Origin: Clostridia bacterium
Lineage (GTDB): Bacteria; Bacillota; Clostridia; Christensenellales; Aristaeellaceae
Length of the DNA stretch: 38,377 bases
Assembly: GCA_017550035.1 (NCBI GenBank)
Contig: JAFYLS010000058.1
Location: forward strand, 1 to 38,377
Direction of reading: 5' to 3'
Shown here: one piece after another, positions 19,002-26,902 of the stretch
Layout of the letters: each line of letters starts with the position of its first letter
Numbering within the stretch: position 1 is the stretch's first letter
Translations under genes and position numbers: made by a program
Notes under the pieces: generated by a model
The model's database searches: none
Told to the model about the DNA's origin: nothing
What the model saw: the letters and a program-made list of their open reading frames with translations, nothing else

Positions 19002-20093
19002 TTAATAGGCAGTCAGCTTGGAGGTCAGGGTAATTAGTGTGATAGCAGGACGGTTCAAAAATCTTCCCAAAGAGAGGGGGAAAGGATAAATGCGGGAAGT
19101 ATTGAGGCCGGGGCTGATGTACTGGGTGATGCCCATCATACTCTGAATACCAACCAGACCTTTGTCGTCCGGGAAAAAGCCGGCGGATTGCAAAGAGAGC
19201 GTTTGAGGGACATACAAAGCGCCGCGGGACGGCACACGCCACTGACCGGCATTGTAATGCCCTGCCAGTACGAGAGAAACACCGTCGATATAAATGGACT
19301 GTCCGTCCGAATAACTGTCGTGCAGATTGCGCATGGCAGTGTAGGAGAGCGGCACATGGGTCAGGGCAATGTAGATATCCCGGTTGTCCATGGTTTTTTG
19401 AGCTTCTTCCAGACGGCGGAAACGGTCAAGCGTGTACAGAGAAGATTGGAGGTGCAGCTGTTCGGTTTCCGTTCTATCGATGCTCAGCAATTCAGTCACG
19501 CGTTTTTCAGCGGCAGCTTTGGAGCTTTCAACATCCAGCGTATACAGATTTTCGGGCGCAAACCAGACGGTGCCGCCGTTATGCTCTACCGCAACCGGAG
19601 CATCCAGATATACAGCTCCTGCCTGCTGCAAGGTTTGTATATACGTTGATAGCGTGAATGCATCATCTTCCGGATTTTGCGCTAAGGGCTGCGGGTCTTC
19701 GTCGCCTGCAATAAAGAAAACCGGAATATTCTTTTTCATACCGCTGAGAAGACGCACCAGTGCCTTTGGATGACCGCCCTTATCGGTTATATCACCGGTA
19801 ATGCAGACTGCGTGGTAAGTTTCTTTTTCAATGAGGGAAAGCAGCTGCTCCTGCATGGAGCCGAACTGCTTATCGCCAAGGTCGCTGATGTGCAGAATCT
19901 TAAAACCTTCAAGAGAAGAAGGAAGATCATTCACCGTGACGGATTGACGAAGCAAAATTGGATGAGTGTTGAGGAACAGGTTGTAAACCATCAGAAGGGC
20001 AAAAAGAATCAAGATGATAATGAAAAAAAATCCAAAGCACACACCTCTTTGACGGGCGGTAGAAAAGAGGGAATCATGGTAACGTCTGCTCAT
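19002..20093 (-). CDS. Membrane-anchored calcineurin-like metallophosphoesterase, divergent metal site
   Basis: 363 residues. One N-terminal transmembrane helix (about 19-41) puts the rest outside. The fold motifs are recognisable but altered: DLGD at D71 (the usual DxH histidine is Gly73), GDITD (D101) intact, AGDED at 130-133 where GNH[D/E] is expected (Asn to Asp, His to Glu), ALTHVP (H246) intact, and GHYN (279-281) where GHxH is expected. Activity may rely on a different metal set or be lost. The start has AAGGA upstream. The promoter at 20132-20160 serves this gene and ppk, so a role in phosphate or envelope metabolism is possible; the substrate is unknown. Confidence 0.75.
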   Translation of the reverse strand: MSRRYHDSLFSTARQRGVCFGFFFIIILILFALLMVYNLFLNTHPILLRQSVTVNDLPSSLEGFKILHISDLGDKQFGSMQEQLLSLIEKETYHAVCITGDITDKGGHPKALVRLLSGMKKNIPVFFIAGDEDPQPLAQNPEDDAFTLSTYIQTLQQAGAVYLDAPVAVEHNGGTVWFAPENLYTLDVESSKAAAEKRVTELLSIDRTETEQLHLQSSLYTLDRFRRLEEAQKTMDNRDIYIALTHVPLSYTAMRNLHDSYSDGQSIYIDGVSLVLAGHYNAGQWRVPSRGALYVPQTLSLQSAGFFPDDKGLVGIQSMMGITQYISPGLNTSRIYPFPLSLGRFLNRPAITLITLTSKLTAY

Positions 20094-20131
20094 CTCGTTT
20101 CCTTTCTTTCTTTAAGTGTGAAGTACAAAAT

Positions 20132-20160
20132 ATTATACCTGATTTTTACATGATAGGCAA
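20132..20160 (-). promoter_or_regulatory. Promoter of the metallophosphoesterase-ppk transcript
   Basis: Minus strand: TTGCCT (20160-20155), 17-base spacer, TATAAT (20137-20132), about 39 bases before the ATG. Confidence 0.65.
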
Positions 20161-20253
20161 TGGAAAATGCGATGAAATAAAGGAATTTACGTCTGCATGG
20201 CGAAACGGATATAGGAAATAGATCATGTATGATGACGCCGGAGGTCAAGGAAT

Positions 20254-21639
20254 ATGGCGAAAAATAAAACTGTATTTTCGTGTTCTGCGTGCGGTTACGA
20301 AAGTGCCAGATGGATGGGAAAATGTCCGGAGTGCGGCGCATGGAATACCATGCAGGAAATGGTGCAGCAGGCACCCGAAATTGCAGCAAAGCCGTTGAAA
20401 CAGCGCGGCGGGCGGGGTGGCACTGCAGTAAGAATTCAGGAAATTGAAGCCGGCGCTCAAACTTATGAATCCACTACCATTACTGAACTGGACCGTGTTC
20501 TTGGCGGCGGCATTGTGGAAGGCGCACTGATGCTGATCGGCGGCGAACCTGGTATTGGTAAGTCTACATTGCTTTTGCAGGTCTGTGCAGCGCTTTCTCG
20601 CAAAGGGAAACGCATTCTTTATGTCAGCGGTGAAGAAAGCGCCAGACAGATCAAACTTCGTGCACAGCGTCTTGGTGCGGATCAGACGGATTTGCTGGTG
20701 CTTACAGAAAATGCCATGGATGCCATTGAAAGCCGGATGAACGAGATTAAGCCCGATTACTGCGTTATTGACTCGATTCAAACGGTGTACCGCCCTGAAA
20801 TGGCAAGCGCTCCCGGCAGTGTCAGCCAGGTGCGCGAAAGCGCTGCTTTGCTGATGCGCTATGCAAAGGAAAATGGTTGCGGTATTTTCCTGGTAGGCCA
20901 TGTTACCAAGGAAGGCGCAATTGCCGGTCCCCGCGTGCTGGAACATATGGTAGACGTGGTATTGTACTTTGAAGGCGATCATCAGCATGAGTACCGTCTG
21001 GTGCGTGCGGTTAAAAACCGTTTCGGCTCAGTGAATGAACTGGGTGTGTTTGAAATGACGGGTGACGGGATGAAGCCGGTAGAGAATGCTTCTGAAACCT
21101 TGCTTTCTCAGCGTGCAAAAGGTGCAAGCGGCTCTTGTGTATTGTGCGGGCTGGAAGGTTCGCGTCCTATGCTGGTAGATATTCAGGCACTGGTGGCACA
21201 GTCCTTTTATGCCGTTCCCCGCCGTACGGTGAACGGCATGGATAATGCGCGGGTGATGCTGCTGTTGGCGGTCATGGAAAAGCGTGCCGGTATGAAGATG
21301 TATAACCGGGATGTGTACATCAATGTGGCTGGAGGGATGTCGCTGAGTGAACCGGCTGCCGACCTGGCTGTATGCGCTGCCGTGGCGTCTTCTTATAAGG
21401 ATCAGTCTGTACCGGCGGATTGGGCTGTGATGGGCGAAGTGGGGCTTGCCGGAGAAGTGCGTGCTATTTCAAGATTGGATCGGCGAATAGCAGAATGTCA
21501 GCGGCTTGGATTTACCCATATCCTATGTCCCAAAGACAGCTTGAGCCGCATCAAGGTACCCGAAGGGGTAACTGCTCACGGTGTGGACACTGTGGCTCAG
21601 GCGCTGGCAGTGCTGGATCTTTTGCCGCAGCGCAGTTAA
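20254..21639 (+). CDS. radA: DNA repair protein RadA (Sms)
   Basis: 461 residues. N-terminal zinc finger C10/C13/C24/C27, RecA-like ATPase with Walker A GGEPGIGKST (about 96-105), the RadA-specific KNRFG motif, and a C-terminal Lon-protease-like domain (PAADLAVCAAVASS, GEVGLAGEVR). It drives branch migration in recombination. The ATG follows CGGAGG. No strong promoter could be picked in the 160-base divergent gap upstream. Downstream, a hairpin with a T-run lies before the SpoIID-like gene. Confidence 0.95.
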   Translation: MAKNKTVFSCSACGYESARWMGKCPECGAWNTMQEMVQQAPEIAAKPLKQRGGRGGTAVRIQEIEAGAQTYESTTITELDRVLGGGIVEGALMLIGGEPGIGKSTLLLQVCAALSRKGKRILYVSGEESARQIKLRAQRLGADQTDLLVLTENAMDAIESRMNEIKPDYCVIDSIQTVYRPEMASAPGSVSQVRESAALLMRYAKENGCGIFLVGHVTKEGAIAGPRVLEHMVDVVLYFEGDHQHEYRLVRAVKNRFGSVNELGVFEMTGDGMKPVENASETLLSQRAKGASGSCVLCGLEGSRPMLVDIQALVAQSFYAVPRRTVNGMDNARVMLLLAVMEKRAGMKMYNRDVYINVAGGMSLSEPAADLAVCAAVASSYKDQSVPADWAVMGEVGLAGEVRAISRLDRRIAECQRLGFTHILCPKDSLSRIKVPEGVTAHGVDTVAQALAVLDLLPQRS

Positions 21640-21655
21640 AATTTCAAAAGAAAAT

Positions 21656-21706
21656 CTCCGCATGGAAACAATGCCTTGGGGCAGAATAAGCTGTGCGGAG
21701 GTTTTT
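21656..21706 (+). terminator. Terminator-like hairpin that also covers the Shine-Dalgarno of the next gene
   Basis: CTCCGCA (21656-21662) pairs with TGCGGAG (21694-21700), with an inner TGCC-ttgg-GGCA hairpin, followed by GTTTTTT. The 3' arm contains GGAG, the ribosome site of the gene starting at 21711. It could both end radA transcripts and limit translation of read-through mRNA. Confidence 0.65.
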
Positions 21707-21710
21707 TGTG

Positions 21711-22691
21711 ATGAAAAAGATCAGTTTGATTTTGTTAATGGCGTCTGTACTGCTGCTTAGCTCCTGTGCGGTATCCGAACAACAAGGCGAGATTTCGGAA
21801 AAGCCAGATGAGCCTGCGAGACGGGAGGAAATCCTGCTTCCTGACAAACTCAAAAAGAATGAGAAGGGAATTCCTCTTCTTTCCGTCTATCAGGTGGATG
21901 AGGAAACACTGGAGGAAATGGATATTGAAACCTATGTGCAGGGTGTATTGGCAGGGGAAATGAAAAATGATTGGCCATTGGAGGCGTTGAAAGCGCAGGC
22001 AATTCTGGCAAGAACCTTTGTACTTAAGTTCTGTTCTGAAAAGGAAAGCCAGTATGAAAACGCAGATATCTCGACAAGCATAGAAGAAGCACAGGCTTAT
22101 GATGCTACTGGGATTAACGACAGAATCAAACGTGCAGTGCAGGAAACGGAAGGAATGGTACTGTCCAATCACGGAGCGCTGCCATACGCCTGGTTTCATG
22201 CGCATTCGGGCGGAGTTACGGCGCTGGCAAGGGAAGGCTTAGGCTATGACGAGGAAGAGCCGGATTATACACAGGTGGTAAAAGGACTTGACAGTGACAA
22301 AGCACCGCCGGAAGCCAGGGAATGGGAAGCCTATTTTACATTGGATGAAGTTGTTCATGCTGCAAGAGAAAGCGGCGTACAGATTCAAACTGTGGAGAGC
22401 ATTGAAGTAGGGGATACGGGCGAAAGCGGTAGGGCGGAAACCGTTGTCATTAATGATCAGGATGTGAATGCGGCAAAATTGAGAATTGCGCTTGGCTCCA
22501 CCAAGATGCGCTCTACGCTTCTTACAAATTTGCGTATTGAAAATAGCCAGGTTTTGATGCGCGGAAAAGGATACGGGCACGGCGTTGGCATGCCGCAATG
22601 GGGAGCCTATGCAATGGCTGAAGAAGGTAAATCTGCTGAAGAGATCGTAATGTACTATTTCAGGAATGTTACATTGGAAAAAGTGTGGTAA
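21711..22691 (+). CDS. SpoIID/LytB-domain lipoprotein (putative peptidoglycan lytic transglycosylase)
   Basis: 326 residues. The signal peptide ends in a lipobox (LLSSC, C19), so the protein is probably lipid-anchored outside the membrane. The SpoIID domain spans about 70-325, with YVQGVLAGEM (E83 is at the position of the catalytic Glu of SpoIID), WPLEALKAQAILARTF, the AHSGG motif, and the closing GYGHGVGMPQWGAYAMA. SpoIID cleaves denuded glycan strands during engulfment; this copy could be SpoIID itself or a vegetative paralogue. Start: ATG at 21711, 9 bases after GGAGG; an upstream in-frame ATG (21693) overlaps the hairpin. Confidence 0.85.
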   Translation: MKKISLILLMASVLLLSSCAVSEQQGEISEKPDEPARREEILLPDKLKKNEKGIPLLSVYQVDEETLEEMDIETYVQGVLAGEMKNDWPLEALKAQAILARTFVLKFCSEKESQYENADISTSIEEAQAYDATGINDRIKRAVQETEGMVLSNHGALPYAWFHAHSGGVTALAREGLGYDEEEPDYTQVVKGLDSDKAPPEAREWEAYFTLDEVVHAARESGVQIQTVESIEVGDTGESGRAETVVINDQDVNAAKLRIALGSTKMRSTLLTNLRIENSQVLMRGKGYGHGVGMPQWGAYAMAEEGKSAEEIVMYYFRNVTLEKVW

Positions 22692-22796
22692 ACCCAAAAG
22701 CGGCAGATGCAGAATGACTGAAAAAAGGATAGAATTATGCTTTGTATTGCATCGAGAATTCAGTGCGTTTGCGGTAGATAAGGCAGAGAAAACATC

Positions 22797-22831
22797 AGCA
22801 ATCCGTGAAAAGGGTACGGCTTGCTGTTTTT
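22797..22831 (+). terminator. Terminator after the SpoIID-like gene
   Basis: AGCAATCCGT / ACGGCTTGCT (10 bp with one mismatch), 9-base loop, then GTTTTTA. It lies 105 bases after the stop. Confidence 0.65.
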
Positions 22832-22849
22832 ATATGACTGTGATAGAAT
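22821..22849 (+). promoter_or_regulatory. Weak promoter candidate for the membrane-protein gene
   Basis: TTGCTG (22821-22826), 17-base spacer, TAGAAT (22844-22849). It overlaps the preceding terminator arm. Confidence 0.4.
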
Positions 22850-22883
22850 CAAAGCAGCAAACTGGAATATAGGGAGTGAAATA

Positions 22884-23489
22884 ATGAATAGAACAATTCC
22901 CCAAATCGGTGCTGTAATTGTCACAATCACAGTCTTTCTATTTGCTGTATGTATGATTGTTGATTTTCCGTTCGGCTCATACTTCGTGTGTATGTTTTTA
23001 CCTTTGGGGTATATTATGATGACTGTTGGATTTCAATATGAAAGCTGCGAGGAGCGCCGGGTTCCTGCCAATATCGGTGTAGTTTTTGCAGCGATCTATG
23101 CGGTATTGATTCTGTTGGTATATTTTGCGCAGACAACGAGTGTCCGGTTAGATAATTTGAACGAGCAAGCCATTCGGATACTGTCCTTTCAGCGTGGTGG
23201 GCTGCTGTTTAATTACGATCTGCTTGGTTATGGAATCATGGCTCTTTCCACTTTTTTCATTGGTCTTTCTATTGATCCAAAGTCCAAAGCAGACAAATGG
23301 CTTAAGCACTTGATGATAGTGCACGGCGTTTTCTTTATTGGCTGTTTCATTATGCCGATGACAGGCGCGTTTACAAACATGGCGAGCGGAGAAGCTGGAA
23401 ACGGCGGAACCATTGCCCTATTGGGGTGGTGTGCATATTTTCTTCCAATCGGCGTACTGGCGTATAAACATTTTCAAAAGGTTCAGTGA
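22884..23489 (+). CDS. Integral membrane protein of unknown function
   Basis: 201 residues, about six predicted transmembrane helices (roughly 8-27, 33-52, 64-86, 115-133, 146-165, 178-197). It has a short basic loop ending in KSKADKWLKH between helices 4 and 5. No motif or family that I recognise. The ATG follows GGGAGTG. The gene is flanked by terminators on both sides, so it appears to be transcribed alone. Helix 1 is not typical of a cleaved signal peptide. No function is offered. Confidence 0.75.
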   Translation: MNRTIPQIGAVIVTITVFLFAVCMIVDFPFGSYFVCMFLPLGYIMMTVGFQYESCEERRVPANIGVVFAAIYAVLILLVYFAQTTSVRLDNLNEQAIRILSFQRGGLLFNYDLLGYGIMALSTFFIGLSIDPKSKADKWLKHLMIVHGVFFIGCFIMPMTGAFTNMASGEAGNGGTIALLGWCAYFLPIGVLAYKHFQKVQ

Positions 23490-23596
23490 ATGATCTCCAT
23501 TTGAGGGGAAGATTCGGAGTATTGATCGCCTAACCGTTCAAGAAGGCGGAATATACGCACTGTATTTGTACGTTGCGTTTGTGCAACTGGATAAGA

Positions 23597-23630
23597 AAAC
23601 GAGCATCCGGCATATGCCGGATGCTCGTTT
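23597..23630. terminator. 34-base perfect palindrome between convergent genes
   Basis: AAACGAGCATCCGGCAT followed by its exact reverse complement ATGCCGGATGCTCGTTT. It is a strong stem for either strand, placed between the membrane-protein gene and the end of ricT, and probably acts as a bidirectional terminator. Confidence 0.75.
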
Positions 23631-23683
23631 ATGCTGGGTATACTGTACCTTGAGAATTCTTCTCCAAGCTTCTGCTGTATGCA

Positions 23684-24670
23684 TTAAGCTTCATCTTCGT
23701 CCATTTTGGAAACAGCGGGATTTTCATCTTCAACAGCGGAATTGATCTCTGTATCCATTTCTTCAACGGCCATCGGAATATCGTTTTCGATATCGGTTTC
23801 TTCTGCAGACATGCCGGCATCATTTCCGGTGTCATTGGCGCGTTTTCCGGCGCGCTGCTGAGGTCCTGTACGCTGGATATCGGTAAGCGGGTAGTCTTTT
23901 TGCTCGGTGCTGTCGCCCTTGGGGATGCGCACACGGACTGTTTCTTTCAGGATGTTGAGATCCACCACAGTGCCGTTTCCGTCCGGCGTGATGACCTCCT
24001 TGCCGATGCGCGGCATACGCTTGCGGGTGGTTTCGTAATATTCTTCTTCGTACTGCAGGCAGCACATGAGTCTCCCGCATACGCCGGAAATCTTGGTGGG
24101 GTTAAGGGAGAGATTCTGTTCTTTTGCCATTTTGATGGTCACGGGTTGGAAGTCTCCCAGGAAAGCTGCACAGCAGACGGGACGGCCGCAAAGCCCCAAA
24201 CCGCCCAGCATCTTGGCTTCATCGCGCACGCCGATCTGACGCAGTTCAATGCGTGTATGGAAAACGCTTGCCAGGTCTTTAACCAGAGAACGGAAGTCCA
24301 CGCGTTTATCGGAAACGAAATAGAACAGAATTTTATTGTTGTCGAAGGTGTATTCGCAGCTGACCAGCTTCATCTGCAGTTTGTGCTCGTCCACCTTTTT
24401 CTGGCAAATCTCCAGCGCATCTTTTTCTTTTGCGCGGTTTTCTTCTTCGTGAAGAGCATCTTCCGGGGTGGCGATGCGAATGACGTCCTTCAGCGGGGGC
24501 GTGATCAGCTCATCGCTGATTTCGCACACACCGGTAACCACTTCGCCGTATGCCACGCCATGCACCGTTTCCACGATAACGGCATCGCCGGCGGCAGGCC
24601 ACAACTGGCCGGGATTGAAATAATAAAGCTTACCTGCGTTCCTGAAACGAACGCCAATTACTGTTGCCAT
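23684..24670 (-). CDS. ricT: PSP1-domain protein RicT (YaaT)
   Basis: 328 residues. The PSP1 domain carries the paired cysteine motifs CGRPVCC (C161, C166, C167) and CGRLMCC (C198, C203, C204), which in the Ric (RicA-RicF-RicT) complex help bind [4Fe-4S] clusters. The C-terminal 65 residues are acidic and low-complexity (many D/E). In Bacillus the complex supports RNase Y-dependent mRNA processing and sporulation. Start: ATG at 24670 after CGGAGG, overlapping holB by 13 bases; a longer frame to 24808 lies inside holB and is not credible. Third gene of darA-holB-ricT. Confidence 0.9.
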   Translation of the reverse strand: MATVIGVRFRNAGKLYYFNPGQLWPAAGDAVIVETVHGVAYGEVVTGVCEISDELITPPLKDVIRIATPEDALHEEENRAKEKDALEICQKKVDEHKLQMKLVSCEYTFDNNKILFYFVSDKRVDFRSLVKDLASVFHTRIELRQIGVRDEAKMLGGLGLCGRPVCCAAFLGDFQPVTIKMAKEQNLSLNPTKISGVCGRLMCCLQYEEEYYETTRKRMPRIGKEVITPDGNGTVVDLNILKETVRVRIPKGDSTEQKDYPLTDIQRTGPQQRAGKRANDTGNDAGMSAEETDIENDIPMAVEEMDTEINSAVEDENPAVSKMDEDEA

Positions 24671-25641
24671 TTGACAATTTCCTCCGAAATAATCTGCATA
24701 AGCTGTTCCGCAACGGACTGCCAGCCTACATTGGCGGCACGTAGTCGCCGCGCCTGCTGGATGGCTTCCGAAATCTTCCTGAGTCCGGATACAGGGGCCT
24801 TGTCCCAAAGAGGGGAGGGGCTCAGGTGCATGGTATTTTGCGTTGCCTTTTCGTGAAGATAGCCGGTTACTGTCTGTTCTAAAATGTCCAGATACAGGGA
24901 GCTGTCTTCCTTTTTATCTTTCAGCAGCGAGATGCGCTGCGGAATATCGCTGGGTTTACTGATTGTGAAGAATGCCTTGATAACATTTTCGCGGGCGGTC
25001 CAGAAGGATGCATCTTCGTGAATGGACAGAGCACGGCCGATGCTGCCGTCGCTGAGTTTCAAAAGTTCGTCAATACGGTTTCTGTCCATGCCGACTTTCC
25101 GCAATTCATTGGTCATACGTTCATCATCCCACGGCTGCATGCGTTCAATACGGCAGCGGGAGAGAATGGTGGGCAAAATGCTGCGTTCAGAATCGGCGGT
25201 CAGGATGAAGTGTGTGTTGTTGGAAGCTTCTTCCAGTGTTTTCAGCAGGCAATTCTGCGCCTGCGGCGTCATCTTATCAGCGTTTTCAATCAGGATGACG
25301 CGGGCACCTGTTTCCAGCCCGTGACGGGAAAGTTCTTCCACGATGCTGCGGATTGGATCGATGCCGATGCTTTTGTCGGAAGGTTTCAAGTTTGGTTTTA
25401 ACAAGTTGGAATGGGTGTTGTTCTCGTAACGCTTGCACGAACGGCAGATGCCGCATGGGCGCAGCGCTTCGTCTTCGGATTGGCAAAGCAGACCTTTTGC
25501 CAGAAAACGGGCCAGTGTTCTTTTGCCAATGCCGCGCTGGCCGGACAAAAGCAGGGCATGCGAGAAACGCCCTGAACGCATTTCTCTTTTCAGGGCGTTT
25601 TCCGCATTCATTTGAGAATCAGAAGAAACCTGAGGGTTCAA
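24658..25641 (-). CDS. holB: DNA polymerase III delta-prime subunit
   Basis: 327 residues, AAA+ clamp-loader subunit. The degenerate P-loop is GQRGIGKRT (34-42), zinc ligands are C53, C63, C66 and C69, and the sensor region LLKTLEEASNNTHFIL is followed by LSRCR. Start: TTG at 25641 with GGAGG 11 bases upstream. The first ATG (25611) has no ribosome site and would remove ten residues. It lies 19 bases after darA and overlaps ricT, the same order as yaaQ-yaaR-holB-yaaT in Bacillus but without yaaR. Confidence 0.9.
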   Translation of the reverse strand: MNPQVSSDSQMNAENALKREMRSGRFSHALLLSGQRGIGKRTLARFLAKGLLCQSEDEALRPCGICRSCKRYENNTHSNLLKPNLKPSDKSIGIDPIRSIVEELSRHGLETGARVILIENADKMTPQAQNCLLKTLEEASNNTHFILTADSERSILPTILSRCRIERMQPWDDERMTNELRKVGMDRNRIDELLKLSDGSIGRALSIHEDASFWTARENVIKAFFTISKPSDIPQRISLLKDKKEDSSLYLDILEQTVTGYLHEKATQNTMHLSPSPLWDKAPVSGLRKISEAIQQARRLRAANVGWQSVAEQLMQIISEEIVKWQQ

Positions 25642-25660
25642 AGAAGGAAAATCCTCCGAA

Positions 25661-25990
25661 TTAGAATTTCACGAACTGATCCACAGTCAACACAAAGACC
25701 GTAGCGCCGCCAACGGTGACTTCAATGGGATAAGGCGCATACATACCGGCAGCGCCGCCCATGTTGACAGGAGAAGAAGCGATCTGCTTGCGGCTCTTGC
25801 ATACCTTTTCGATGATGGCAAGGCAACCGTCAAAACGGCTGTCATCTACACCGACCAACAGGGTGGTATTGCCTGCTTTCAGGAAACCGCCGGTAGTAGC
25901 CAGCTTGGTTACGCCGTAGCCTTCGCTCATCAGATTGGCAACCAGACGGGATGCATCCTCGTCCTGCACGATAGCAACGATCAATTTCAT
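25661..25990 (-). CDS. darA: Cyclic-di-AMP receptor, PII-like (DarA/YaaQ family)
   Basis: 109 residues. Matches the DarA/PstA family: MKLIVAIVQDEDA at the start, a TTGGFLKAGNTTLLVGV central segment and GGATVFVLTVDQF at the end, the PII-like ferredoxin fold with a trimeric c-di-AMP site. It senses the nucleotide; its output partner is not known in general. The ATG follows AAGGAG, and the gene leads the darA-holB-ricT transcript from a strong promoter. Confidence 0.9.
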   Translation of the reverse strand: MKLIVAIVQDEDASRLVANLMSEGYGVTKLATTGGFLKAGNTTLLVGVDDSRFDGCLAIIEKVCKSRKQIASSPVNMGGAAGMYAPYPIEVTVGGATVFVLTVDQFVKF

Positions 25991-26027
25991 AATATTTCTC
26001 CTTTCAATTATTACTTATGTTAATCAC

Positions 26028-26056
26028 ATTATACAACAAAACACTGAAATTATCAA
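26028..26056 (-). promoter_or_regulatory. Promoter of darA-holB-ricT
   Basis: Minus strand: TTGATA (26056-26051), 17-base spacer, TATAAT (26033-26028), 37 bases before the darA ATG. Confidence 0.75.
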
Positions 26057-26084
26057 CCATGCAAATGGAAGAAAACGGGGGCGC

Positions 26085-26900
26085 TTACAGCTTTGCTACA
26101 ACGCCTTTCAGCAGGGCGGCAAAATCGTTGCGGACGCGCTTGCCGGTTTCGATCACTTCTTCGTGATTGATGGGCTGATCAAGTACGCCTGCTGCCATAT
26201 TGGTAATGCAGCTGATGCCCATTACATTGATGCCGGAGTGGCGGGCAACAATGGTTTCGGGAACGGTGGACATGCCGACCGCATCAGCGCCCAGAATGCG
26301 GACCATACGGATTTCGGCAGGCGTTTCGTAGCAGGGTCCGTTCATCCAGCAATACACGCCTTGCTGAAGCTGCAAATTCAATTCTTCTGCGCTTTCAAGT
26401 GCCAGTTTGCGCAGGGCAGGGGAATAGGCATTGGTCATATCGGGGAAGCGGGGGCCGAAAGAATCCAGGTTTGCGCCGCGCAGAGGATTCAATCCGGACA
26501 GGTTAATGAAATCTGTGATCAGCATCAGACAGCCAACGGGAAAAGAAGTGTTGACGCCGCCGGCAGCGTTGGTAAGAATCAGATTTTTGATGCCGAGACG
26601 GCTCATAACGCGGATGGGAAGGGTAACAGCTTCCTGGCTGTGCCCTTCATAGCTGTGGAAACGACCGCTCATGAGCATAACGCGCTTTCCGCTCAGTTCG
26701 CCAAAGATGAACTTGCCGGCATGTCCGGCTACGGAAGTGGAAGGGAAGCCGGGAATTTCGGCGTAGGAAATCTCTGTGGTGTTCTGCAGTTCGTTGCCAA
26801 AGTCACCCAAACCACTGCCCAGAACAATGGCGATTTCTGCGCTGCCGCAGGCTTCTTTCAAAGTCTGCACAGCAGTTTCAATATGCTGTTCGTACGTCAT
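26085..26900 (-). CDS. punA: Purine nucleoside phosphorylase (PunA-type)
   Basis: 271 residues, the trimeric PNP family. IVLGSGLGDFG binds phosphate, SGRFHSYEGHS and NAAGGVN line the active site, and GADAVGMSTVPE is near the end. It splits purine (deoxy)nucleosides with phosphate into base plus (deoxy)ribose 1-phosphate. The start follows GGAGG and lies 2 bases after deoB, whose enzyme uses the sugar phosphate it produces. Length is normal. Confidence 0.95.
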   Translation of the reverse strand: MTYEQHIETAVQTLKEACGSAEIAIVLGSGLGDFGNELQNTTEISYAEIPGFPSTSVAGHAGKFIFGELSGKRVMLMSGRFHSYEGHSQEAVTLPIRVMSRLGIKNLILTNAAGGVNTSFPVGCLMLITDFINLSGLNPLRGANLDSFGPRFPDMTNAYSPALRKLALESAEELNLQLQQGVYCWMNGPCYETPAEIRMVRILGADAVGMSTVPETIVARHSGINVMGISCITNMAAGVLDQPINHEEVIETGKRVRNDFAALLKGVVAKL

Positions 26901-26902
26901 AA

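Noticed and set aside
23597..23630. Attachment site or transposon end at the 34-base palindrome
   Set aside because: No recombinase or transposase gene and no matching copy elsewhere in the window; placement between convergent gene ends fits a terminator.
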